A DNA stretch of 64,000 nucleotides from Heloderma charlesbogerti. Its lineage: Eukaryota; Chordata; Lepidosauria; Squamata; Helodermatidae. The DNA lies in contig JANEZZ010001895.1 of NCBI GenBank assembly GCA_026122225.1, positions 62,001-126,000 of the forward strand, given 5' to 3'. The number at the start of each line of letters is the position of its first letter. Position 1 is the stretch's first letter. Below, piece after piece: positions 9,912-20,068 of the stretch. The position numbers were made by a program, and so were the translations under genes. The notes under the pieces are model-generated. The model saw only the letters and a program-made list of their open reading frames with translations, did no database searches and was not told the origin of the DNA.

Positions 9912-10276
9912 CCCATGTGTGTGATGCACAGAGACCACAAAGAAGAAAGGCAGGTTGCTTACCTGTAAGTCTAGTTCTTCAAGTGAGCATCTGTGCATTC
10001 ACACAACTCACCCACCATCCCCTCTTCAGTAAAGATATCCATTCAGTGTTGATACTGAGGGATCCTCGGTTCCAAGACTATTTTTTGCGGTCTCAAGGAA
10101 CTGAGGAAATAGGCGGGAACCCGCTGGGACATACACAGTGGGACCGTGGGGGAGGGTTTCCGCCAAAAACATTAATCAGCTATAGAAGTTTCCCAAATCT
10201 GCAGGCTCAGAGCCTATATGTGTGAATGCATAGATGACCACTCGAAGAATTACAGTTACAGGTAAGCAACCTGCCT
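9912..10276 (+). repeat. DIRS copy 1 right terminal region with complementary repeats
   Basis: 9912-9948 is the inverted copy of the left terminus at 1768-1804. Further in, 9951-10010 (gcttacctgtaa and catctgtgcattcacaca) is complementary to 10222-10276 (tgtgaatgcatagatgacca and ttacaggtaagcaacc). Split inverted repeats plus an internal complementary region are the hallmark of DIRS termini, thought to allow circularisation before recombinase integration. Confidence 0.8.
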
Positions 10277-10298
10277 ATATCCGTAGCAATGAATACAT

Positions 10299-13200
10299 TT
10301 GTTGTTGTTGTTCAGTCGTTAAGTCGTGTCCGACTCTTCGTGACCCCATGGACCATAGCACGCCAGGCCTTCCTGTCCTCCGCTCTCTCCCGGACTGTGC
10401 TCAATTTCATATTCATTGCATCGGTGATGCATCTAGCCATCTCATCCTCTGCCATCCCCTTCTCCTTTTGCCTTCAGTCTTTCCCAGCATCAGAGTCTTT
10501 TCCAGGGAGTTTTCTCTTCGCATTAGGTGGCCAAAATATTTGAGCTTCAGCTTCAGTATCTGTCCTTCCAATGAGCACTCAGGGTTGATTTCCTTTAGGA
10601 TGGACTGATTTGACCTCCTTGCAGTCCAGGGGACTCGTAAGAGTCTTCTCCAGCACCACAGTTCGAAGGCATCAATTCTTCGGCGCTCAACCTTCCTTAT
10701 AGTCCAGCTCTCACAGCCATACGTTGCTACTGGGAAAACCATAGCTTTGATTATACGAATCTTTGTCGGCAAGGTGATGTCTCTGCTTCTGACTATGCTG
10801 TCTAGATTTGCCATAGCTTTCCTCCCAAGGAGCAAGCGTCTTTTAATTTCATGGCTACAGTCACCGTCTGTGGTGATCTTGGAGCCCAAGAAAATAAAAT
10901 CTGTCACTGCTTCCATTTCTTCCCCTTCTATATGCCAGGAAGTGATGGGGCCAGATGCCATGATCTTAGTTTTTTTAGTGTTGAATTTTAAACCAACTTT
11001 TGCACTCTCCACTTTCACCCTCAGCAAGAGGCTCTTTAGATCCTCTTCGCTTTCTGCCATTAGGGTGGTATCGTCTGCGTATCTGAGGTTGTTGATAATT
11101 CTCCTGGCAATCTTAATTCCGACCTGTGATTCATCCAACCTGGTGTTTCTCATGATGTAGTTTGCATATAAATTAAATAAGCAGGGCGACAATATACAGC
11201 CTTGTCGTACTCCTTTCCCAGTTTTGAACCAATCGGTTGTTCCCTGTCCGTTCTTACTGTTGCGTCTTGACCCTCGTACAGGTTTCTCAGGAGACAGGTA
11301 AGGTGGTCTGGTACCCCCATCTCTTTCAGAATTTGCCAGAGTTTGTTGTGATCCACACAATCAAAGGCTTTAGCATAGTCAATGAAGCAGAAATAGATGC
11401 TTTTCTGGAATTCTCTTGCTTTCTCCATGATCCAGCGAATGTTGGCGATTTGATCTCTAGTTCCTCTGCCTCTTTGAAACCCGGCTTGTACTTCTGGTAG
11501 TTCTCGGTTCACATACTACTGAAGCCTAGCTTGTAGGATTTTGAGCATCACCTTGCTGGCATGTGAAATGAGCGCAATTGTGCGGTAGTTTGAACACTCT
11601 TTGGCGTTGCCCTTCTTTGGAATTGGAATGTCAACTGACCTTTTCCAGTCTTGTGGCCACTGTTGAGTGTTCCAAATTTGTTGGCATATTGAGTGCAGCA
11701 CTTTAACAGCATCATCTTTTAGGATTTTAAATAGCTCAGCTGGAATACTGTCATCTCCGCTAGCTTTGTTGTTAGTAATGCTTCCTATGGCCCACTTGAC
11801 TTCACTGTCTAGGATGTCCGGCTCAAGTTCAGTGATTGCACTATCATGGCTATCAGGGACATTCAGATCTTTCCCGTATAGTTCTTCTGTGTATTCTTTC
11901 CACCTCTTCGTAATCTCATCTGCTTCTGTTAGGTCCCTGCCTTCTTTGTCCTTTATCATGCCCGTCTTTGCACAAAACGTTCCCTTGAGATCTCCGATTT
12001 TCTTGAAAAGATCTCTAGTCTTTCCCATTCTATTGTTTTCCTGGATTTCTTTGCATTGTTCATTTAAGAAGGCCTTCTTGTCTCTCCTTGCTATTCTCTG
12101 GAACTCTGCATTCAGTTGGATATATCTTCCCCTTTCTCCCTTGCTTTTCGCTTCCCTTCTTTCCTCAGCTACTTCTAAAGCCTCATCAGACAGCCACTTG
12201 GCTTTCTTGCATTTCTTTTTCTTTGGGATGGATTGAGTTGCTGCCTCCTGAACAATGTGACGGACCTCCGTCCATAGTTCCTCAGGCGCTCTGTCTATCA
12301 GGTCTAATCCCTTAAATCTATTCCTCACCTCCATTGTATATTCATAAGGGATATGATTTAGGTCATACCTGAATGGTTTAGTGGTTTTCCCGACGTTCTT
12401 CAATTTAAGCCGAAATTTTGCAAGAAGCAGCTCACAATCTGAGCCACAGTCAGCTCCAGGTCTTGTTTTTACTGACTGTATAGAGCTTCTCCATCTTTGG
12501 CTGCAAAGGACATAATCAATCTGATTTCGATATTGACCGTCTGGTGATGTCCATGTGTAGAGTCGCCTCTTGTGCTGTTGGAAAAGAGTGTTTGCTATGA
12601 TCAGCGTGTTCTCTTGACAGAACTCTATTAGTCTTTGTCCTGCTTCATTTTGTACACCAAGGCCATGCTTGCCTGTTATCCCGGTGATTTCTTGACTTCC
12701 TACGTTCGCATTCCAATCCCCTATGATGAAGAGGACATCTTTTTTTGGTGTTAGTTCTAGAAGGTGTTGTAGGTCTTCATAGAACCGATCAACCTCAGCT
12801 TCTTCAGCCTCAGTGGTTGGGGCATAGACTTGAATTACTGTGATGTTGAATGGTTTGCCTTGGATTCGTACTGAGATCATTCTATCGTTTTTGAGATTGT
12901 ACCCCAGTACTGCTTTTCCCACCCTTTTGTTGACTAGGAGTGCTACTCCATTTCTTCTAAGGGATTCTTGCCCTCAGTAGTAGATATAATGGTCACCTGA
13001 ATTAAATTCGCCCATGCTTGTCCATTTTAGTTTGCTGATTCCCAAGATGTCGATGTTCAATCTTGCCATCTCATGTTTGACCACCTCCAGCTTACCTTGA
13101 TTCATTGATCTGACATTCCAGGTTCCTAAACAGTATTGTTCTTTACAGCATCAGATTTTCTTTTCACCACTAGACACATCCACAGCTGAGTGTCCTTTCG

Positions 13201-13515
13201 GCTTTGGCCCAGCCGCTTCACTCTTTCTGGCACTACTTGGAAATACCCTCTGCTCTTCCCCAGTAGTATCTTGGACACCTTCCGACCTGAGGAGCTCATC
13301 TTCCGGCGTCATCTCTTTTAGCCTTGTGATAGGTTCCATGGGGTTTTCTTGGCAAGAATACTGGAGTGGGTTGCCATTTCCTTCTCCAGTGGACCACATT
13401 TTGTCAGAACTCTCCACCATGACCTGTCCATCTTGGGTGGCCCTGCATGGCATAGCTTATGGCTTCACTGAGTTACGCAAGCCCCTTCGCCACAAGGCAG
13501 TGATCCATGAAGGGG
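10299..13515 (-). mobile_element. BovB (RTE clade) LINE, near full length
   Basis: This non-LTR retrotransposon of about 3.2 kb is flanked by an 11-bp target-site duplication aatgaatacat (10288-10298 and 13516-13526). The 3' end carries the usual ttgttgttgttcagtcgtta, which reads as an ACAAC repeat on the coding strand. The 5' region contains 'actggagtgggttgccattt', a sequence I recognise from BovB-derived repeats of ruminants. It encodes an endonuclease and a reverse transcriptase, described in the next entry. BovB is known in squamates and is famous for horizontal transfer between squamates and ruminants. Confidence 0.95.
10413..13120 (-). pseudogene. BovB endonuclease-reverse transcriptase ORF, three lesions
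   Basis: Reading from about 13120 down, the apurinic-type endonuclease starts near 'TCNVRSMNQGKLEVV' and includes 'VIQVYAPT', 'GDWNANVG' and 'QIDYVLCSQRW', with Asp, Asn and Tyr in the expected places. The reverse transcriptase follows with 'GFQRGRGTRDQIANI', 'FIDYAKAFDCVDH', 'GVRQGCILSPCLFNLYA' and the catalytic 'RYADDTTLMAESEED'. The C-terminus near 10450 has 'RRRGWQRMRWLD'. Three lesions are visible: a stop (TGA) near 12975, a stop (TAG) near 11513 where relatives have Gln, and a frameshift between about 11200 and 11260. Few lesions over 2.7 kb suggest a fairly recent copy. Confidence 0.92.
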
Positions 13516-13526
13516 AATGAATACAT

Positions 13527-14872
13527 ACAAAATGCATATATATGAAAATACAACTTTCTAGCAATTACACATAAGCTTCAACAAAAGTGGACCAGAAATC
13601 CAGATAAGTATCTATTCGAAGGTGATATCTATATGCCACCTACCTGTTCAGTTATTGAAAGCCTTGTAAGTTCCTTAATTCATTACATTATAGAAGGCGA
13701 GCATTCTTCAAATTTTGTAATATGAGTCTTTTAGCTGTTAAAAGGACTTGAAGAATCATTTACACTGACCATTTCCATGAAGTGGGTAGATAACTTAAAA
13801 GAACATGTACATCAGCAAATATTAAAGACTGTTCCACTACAAAATTTATCTCTTGTTTAACACTGTTTTATGAAGCAGCTGGATGTTACTGTATTGCTAG
13901 AGGAATCCCTCCTGTGAATTGACCCATGCCTGTTTGTTGCTTGTAAGCAAGCACAGTTTGTGACATTGTAAGCATAATTTGTGACTAATCTTAAACCAGC
14001 AGGTTTTTTATTATTGAATTTCCTTGGTTTTTAAAAAAGGAAAATTATTATTATAGGGTTCCAAAAAAACTAAAACCAAATAACAAATCACAAACAAGTC
14101 ATGTCCCTGAATGTTCAAAATAGCTTACTTTTGAGTAATCCTGCACAGGATTTTAGCATAGCTTTTTCCTTTTCCTCCCTCTCTTCATCAGAGGTGATGC
14201 ATATTGAAGTGGTTGTATGTGGTAGAAAATGTTTATTTATTTATTTATTACATTTCTATACCGCCCAATAGCCAAAGCTGTCTGGGCGGTTCACAACAAT
14301 TAAAATAATGAAATACAACATGATAAAACATAATATAAAAGCTTAGAACTACAGTATGAAACCAAAATAAAAAACAAAATAAAACCTAGCAGGATTGCAA
14401 AGATTTAAAATACAGTTAACATATTTTATTGATGAATTGCTGTTACAACTGATGTGTAATGAAGGTTGTGTAGTGTGTGTGTGTGTGCGTGCGTATGTGC
14501 GCACATTGCTTCACTGTTTGTCTGAATGGATTATAATTATAGTGTACAAGGTTTCCTTTTTTGATACGTCATTAATAAATACTTAACAAAATTGGGAAAA
14601 TAATTTGAGCTTGCAGAAAACTGCTTATGTTGGAAACTCTGATCTACAATTTACTTTTTAAGATACAGGCCTGAAATAATGGAGACCAAAAACTCATATT
14701 GTCATACACAAAGGCTTGAAATAGTAACCATAACTACAAAATAACATTTGAATGTTGTCTTTCCTATTCCAGGATGGGTTACTGTGTAGTAATTAAAAGT
14801 TTAAACAGAGTTCTCATGTTGCAACTTCTATAAATTATTATATAATTAATACTTTATGGCTTTGTCTTGTAG
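13527..14872. other. Intergenic DNA, mostly unique
   Basis: This stretch is AT-rich and without supported genes. It holds one antisense L2-like tail (14229-14400) and a short GT run near 14475-14495. I see no promoter or exon signal I would defend. Confidence 0.6.
14229..14400 (-). mobile_element. L2-like LINE 3' tail
   Basis: It begins with a tttatttatttatt repeat, then 'tctataccgcccaatagcc' and 'gtctgggcggttcacaac', followed by an A-rich body ending near aaaacctagcag. It matches the 3' part of the longer copy at 62825-63010. Confidence 0.8.
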
Positions 14873-15058
14873 GACTGGTCATACAAGGTATGCGTGCAGT
14901 TTTCTAACATATATGTGCTGGATGTAGCAAACCACACTAAATGTGACATCTATGATGGGGCTATGGATGATGTCATTCTTGTACATGGAACAGTACAAGA
15001 TTGTCAACTGGGACAGCGTTACAGTGCACCATGTATTTTACCTAAAACCTGCCACCAG
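14873..15058 (+). CDS. Candidate internal exon of an unidentified gene
   Basis: A 186-base stretch is open in only one frame and gives 62 codons, phase 0 to phase 0. It starts after an acceptor-like tttgtcttgtag and ends at a good donor cag/gtaagagg. The peptide contains 'DWSYKVCVQFSNIYVLDVAN' and is Cys-rich (six Cys). It reads like real protein and does not match any mobile element I know. In mammals and birds the genes beyond the 3' end of PPP6R3 are GAL and then TESMIN, and TESMIN faces PPP6R3, so orientation would fit TESMIN. I could not recall a sequence match, and no GAL exon was found in between, so identity stays open. Confidence 0.45.
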
Positions 15059-15486
15059 GTAAGAGGATTTTTTAAAACTAGCCCATAGTATAGCTTCGGC
15101 ACTGCAGAGTGGGAGGCACACATCCCACAAAGAACAAGAAAAAAATAAAAGAAGAAAATGCGGCGAGATTGTGAACTAACTCCCTTTTTAAATTAGCTAG
15201 TTTTTTCTCTGCTTGAGAAAGGAACAATTTGAATAATAAAATCTCATTTACACCAGAATGTTAGGCCAAAGTTCTGTAGGTAAGCAATTCCCTCCTTCCT
15301 AACCTATCTTCCTATAATACTGAAATGCCCATTCTTCAAAATCTCCTATACATTCTCTGACTCTGTCCCTGTCAATTTCACTTCCCCTCTCACATACTTT
15401 GACTTTCTGCACTACATTTCACTGCCTTCTTTCAACATTACTTTAACTCTCCATTTTAATCTATTTCGTCAACATTATTTGATTTA

Positions 15487-15585
15487 TTGTGGTGTGATGA
15501 GCCAGTGTGGTGGAGTGGTGACAGTGTTGGACTGGGAGCACTCGGCCATGGAAGCTCACTGGGTCACTTTGGGCCTGTCACAAAG
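15487..15585 (+). mobile_element. tRNA-derived SINE fragment
   Basis: It reads 'gagccagtgtggtggagtgg' then 'gtgttggactgggagcac' and 'ctcggccatggaagctcact', the familiar head and body of a common squamate tRNA-derived SINE. Part of the region that would carry the B box is deleted between the two halves. It is a fossil, not a tRNA gene. Confidence 0.75.
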
Positions 15586-18500
15586 TACCGAGTTAGCAGC
15601 CCCAAGTCTTCCAAGGAGTATGATTAACAGACAAGTGTTCCAAATCCTCCCCTTAGCACCAATAGCAACAGGGTGGAATATCAAGCTACTGTCTTTTGAA
15701 AGAGATGTAAGGGACTGTTGCACAATGCTAAAATGCAGTGAGAGTATATTTTGGGGTAGAAAGCCCAAACATGTCCACTGACAATTCCCCTTGTGTGTGG
15801 AAGAATGTGCACATTGACAGATGTGGCTCAACTATATTTTAGTTTTTCCTAGAAGGTATATGAAGACAGGCTGCTGGCTGGGAGAGTGTCCTTCCACCAA
15901 TGAGGAATAAGGTGATTGTATAGCTCCCAGGATCAGCCCAGTTAGTATTATATGTAGAGCCCACTGCATTATCCCTGGATGAATGAATTCTTGTGATTTC
16001 AACAATAACTATTACTATAGCGATATTCTAGGTACAAGGCACTGCATCTGCAACAAAACTGCTAATTATACGAACTACAGAGCATGGAGCACGGACGAGC
16101 ACTAGAACATGCAGTAGCATTTGCCATTATCATTCAGCTCGGAGACATGGTGAGAATGTAGTTGGGAAGCTTAAAACTAGAGAATTAACAGAAATGCGTT
16201 GTTCTGGCTTTATTGCCAATATTTTAAAATGAAACAGGAACAGAATTCCAGAGACCCCTATTACAGACCAAGCTATTAGAATGAAACAAGTGTTATGAAA
16301 CAAGACTGAATGACAAATGTCACTTTGCAAATTTAATGGTAGTCCTTTTATGGTTTTGAATATAGTTCCCTATAGACACGCTGTGGAAATGCGGGCAAGG
16401 CGGGCTGCTTTCCACACTATTGTTTTATCATTCTTCCACCACCCTTAAAAACTATCCTCTTTTATGGAGTGAAGGGAAATGCGCAAGCTGTGGGTTGTTA
16501 GTTTGGGAAGAGAGACACACAGCCAGCCAAATCCCCAGATGCAAGCTTCAGCCCACCCTCCTATGTCCTTTGGATCAGTGCATGTAGCATAAATTAAGCA
16601 ATTAGGCACATGGGAGATAATGCCTGGGTGCTTACTTAGGCAGACAACCTCAGAGTCCAATTAGAAAGATTTTAACATAAAGGGAAAAGGGGATAATAGA
16701 AATCAAGCAAAGTACAATAGAAAATAAACAAAATAACCTCAACATACCCTGTATTGAGCAATTATAAAACCAGACTCCACAACTTACATGCTAGCAGCAT
16801 GGGTGCTCAGTGGATGTCCAGTCAAAGACAAAGTATAATGAAAACTTCCTCAAGTTTATTCTGTATAGTTTGGGTGTTATTGACAGGTTGATGAAATTCC
16901 TCAAATCAGGCCTGGCAAAAAGTGTGTTAGTTGTAAACATCACATTGGCAGGGGTGCCTGAGAAGATGGACGATCATTGCTGGCTATTACAGAAGGTAGG
17001 AAGGAGAGTTGAAAATCGGGGTGATGTTTTCCTTCAGCCACTGACTGATTTAGCACAAAAAAGTCTTGTTCTGTGGCTTTGGAGAAAAGGCAAGTGTCAT
17101 GCACCCTGCTAGTTTCTCTACAATAGAGAAAGTAGCCTTTTTAGCAGATATTTGTAAAGAGATAGGCACTATCAGTTTAGTTTAGTGTGACACTTTACCC
17201 CTCTAAAGGCCTTTTCCTCTGGCCATTATTACATATAGAAGGCCTCAAAGGCAGGAGGAATCAAATGCCTGGTGGTTTGAAATACACAGTAGCATGCTGG
17301 AAATTTGATGGGCATGGCACCTAACATTATCTAGTTAATTCTAACTACACCATTATTATATATGTAATGTATGATACAGTGCTTGAATGATGGCGAAAAG
17401 GTAGGGGGCCCATAATTAAGACTATAAGCCTGAGCCCCAGTTTCCCACTACATTTAGCCAAATCACAGCTTTCCTTGTAGCCGCCTAAAAACAGCAGCTG
17501 GGGCCTTCTCAAAAAAGTAAGGGAACAGGCCTCTGATTGAGCATGCTGTGCTATCCCAGAATGAGTAATTACTGTTATGGTATTGACTATATAATTTGGA
17601 TGCTACTCAGAAAAGTGGGTTACGAGCTTCTATGCTAAAACTGGAAATATCAGAAAGAGAAGCCCGATTTGGTTTGGACCTGATTGGAGGATACCTACTT
17701 CATCTCGGACAAGCCCCAAATCTCTCCAAAGGGGCCTGCATCAGTTCAGGATTTGTCTACACCGAATGCACACCCTTGTAACTACTATTCAATTATATTA
17801 AGAAGAGCTTGACTACTTTTAATTTAATTACTGCCCATTGCTACTATTTTTTAATATTCACCCTATTAGAAGCAGAGAATAGTTTTAAGAGAGGTGATGG
17901 GTTGTTATTGAGCCATCATTGCACATACCAATTTCTTTAGTCCCATAATCATCCTTGCTATCCAAGCTCTTCCATGGCCCAAGTTCTCCCCACCAACCCA
18001 CCCACCATGCTTTTCTTTCAGGCAACTACCAGGCTCCAGTTATGTAGCTTAGAAATCTGTCATAAGCGGAAGAGTTGTAAGGAGCTAGATGGAACTCAGA
18101 AGACTGAAGATTCTTTTTCAGATTTTCCAGCTTTAGCATAGTAGTTCATAGGACTACATCCTAAAGCTCCTGAATGTCAGTAAACTGTTTTGTCTTACCT
18201 ATTTAGCTATTTGAAATGTTTTAAATTACTTCTTCTCCCTGGGTTGAAGTTATAAAAAAGGAGTCGAAACTACTTTTAACTGCTTCAAAGTAATTGCAAA
18301 AGTAGTTCCCATTACTTTTACGAAAATGCAGTTAGTTGTATAACTGTAGTTGTAGTTAAACTATTTTTAATGTAGCAGTGCCCATCAGTTGGAAACGTAA
18401 AAATCACAGTCTGGGCTGGGGTAAAAATTTGAGGCACTGTTAGTGCAGTGTTCTGCTATATATTATTGGTAGGAAGCAAAGAAAACCCTAAGCTTATTTT

Positions 18501-18740
18501 AAATAACATGCCACTTCTGTGGTTTATAAACACAGGATAAATAAGCAGGATAAATAATCTTTGTAGAGATTGCTTATAGACCTCTATTTACTTCTAACAA
18601 TTGTTTTATAAACTTTCAGAAACAGTAGAACAGGATGAATATGGGGAAATTCTCTATTTTAATACTGTGTTGTTCTGCTTGTAATTTGGTGAAATCTTAA
18701 TAAATTAAATAAAATGACTTTTTCCCCCTTGAATTTACAG

Positions 18741-18802
18741 CCACCATGGGACATATTTTTGCACTGGACACAAGCAGTCACAGTACAGTAGCCTCTGATT
18801 TA
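18741..18802 (+). CDS. Candidate short exon with Kozak-like ATG
   Basis: A 62-base segment lies between a strong acceptor (ccccttgaatttacag) and a strong donor (gtaagtat). It begins ccaccatgg, an ideal Kozak context, and from that ATG 19 codons are open to the donor. It cannot directly follow the exon at 14873-15058, because joining them in phase gives a stop after sixteen codons. It could be an alternative first coding exon, a non-coding exon, or chance. Confidence 0.25.
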
Positions 18803-19786
18803 GTAAGTATAAATCTATACTAAATGTAAGCCAAATTAGGTTCTAACATTTTCCATGTAATGTTAAGATTTTTTATGAAATAATATTCAAAACTATGAGA
18901 AGTTATATTCAGTCTCAAACAACTAGCTTGATCTATTGTTTTTATTAAAACACAACACACCGCCTTGTGGGAAACTATTGTTTAACCACAGGATCACCTT
19001 CATTTTGTGAAGATAGGATAGGATAGCGTTGCCCTAAGTACGGCTAGTCCAGTAACTACATACTCAGTGACTACAATGATTCAGAAAAGAACACACCAGT
19101 GTTAAGGGGCTGGAGAGGACAGCATGTCTGGAAGTAAAAGTGCTGTGGAAGTGTAACCGTCAGCATAACCCAACAGAACAGTAGGTATGCCCACTGATCT
19201 TAATGAACTTAGGGTGAAATCCTATGTTTGTAGTGGGCAGCCTCCGAAGTTGGAGGCTGCCGAGTATCCTAATACGGGGCAGTTGGAGCACGGATGCAAT
19301 GTTATGCCCCTCCTTAAATGCCTACGCTGCTTTCATGTCCACTCCCAGATCCAACATAGGCTCCTCGTCCTTATCTCCAAAGTCCTAAATGGCCTTGCTC
19401 TCCTCTTTCCACTCTTATATCCCAATTTCTGGATTCAGCCTTTGCTCCTCCAGCTCCACCAAGCTGTTATCCAGCGGTCTCCTGCTCCATATATAATCAT
19501 ATCCTTTCCCTGTTTAACACTGCCTCCCCTCTCCCCTCCCTCCTTCTCTTGTCTCCCCTATGTCAAATTATAGATCAGGAACAGCTCAATCACTGAACTC
19601 AGTGGGATTTCTGAGTATACATGTGTAAGATCGCATTATGAAATATGTTGTATTACACCATGCACCTAGAAAGATGAATAATGCTAAATAAAGGTCTTTG
19701 GGGCTCTTAGTGACCTGAGCATCTAAAACCCTCTATAATCACTATTCTTATAGTTTGACCAGTTTGCCTCCTGAGGAATGAGTGTT

Positions 19787-19925
19787 TTGTGACTGGCCAT
19801 GCCACACATCTTATGAATGGGCAAGCCCCATGCTCCCACAGCAGCCGTTTTCTGAGAGTACCCGCAATACTCTTTCAAAATTATAGTTGTGCCCATCAAC
19901 TCAAAAAGGGTGGGGGGCCCTGCTC
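19787..19925. repeat. Dispersed repeat, member of a family seen also at 31494-31725
   Basis: It shares with 31617-31725 the order gggca-cccc, ctcccacagcag, a ttt-tg-g run, agt/ggtgccc, actctcaaaatt and tgtgccca-ca-c-caaaa, ending ggccctg. It is probably a MITE-type repeat, though I could not define its ends. Confidence 0.5.
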
Positions 19926-20008
19926 TAGTGCACCACGCTTTCCAGCATTTTTAAGAAAAGGTTCCCATAAAATGAGACCAGCATGAAATGAGTTATTTCC
20001 TTAATGAA

Positions 20009-20068
20009 TGAATCATAGAATTATAGAATAGTAGGGTTGGAAGGGGCCTATAAGACCATCAAGTCCAA
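20009..20068 (-). mobile_element. CR1 LINE 3' tail
   Basis: The stretch reads 'aatcatagaattatagaata' then 'gtagggttggaaggggccta' and 'taagaccatcaagtccaatg', the antisense end of CR1, the same as at 5668-5740. Confidence 0.85.

Larger units (their letters stand above)
1768..10276 (+). mobile_element. DIRS-like retrotransposon, copy 1 (heavily interrupted)
   Basis: This is a tyrosine-recombinase (YR) retrotransposon in the plus orientation. A left inverted terminal repeat at about 1768-1804 is complementary over roughly 37 bases to 9912-9948. Internal pieces in order are a gag fragment (about 3150-5400), the start of reverse transcriptase (8190-8240), RNase H (8256-8438) and a YR domain (about 8880-9850). 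DNA from 9949 to 10276 forms the complementary 3' structure typical of DIRS elements. The copy aligns by eye along its length with the element at 23641-30656. It is broken by two hAT MITEs, an L2 tail, a CR1 tail, a 2 kb CR1 and a tetranucleotide repeat, and much of the reverse transcriptase is missing. It cannot be active. Confidence 0.85.

Noticed and set aside
10413..11360. A 315-codon minus-strand frame as a possible host gene
   Set aside because: It is the C-terminal half of the BovB reverse transcriptase, with RYADDT and the BovB 3' end next to it.
16810..17112. A 100-codon plus-strand frame as a gene
   Set aside because: No recognisable similarity and no convincing splice or promoter context; length is within chance for this AT-rich DNA.
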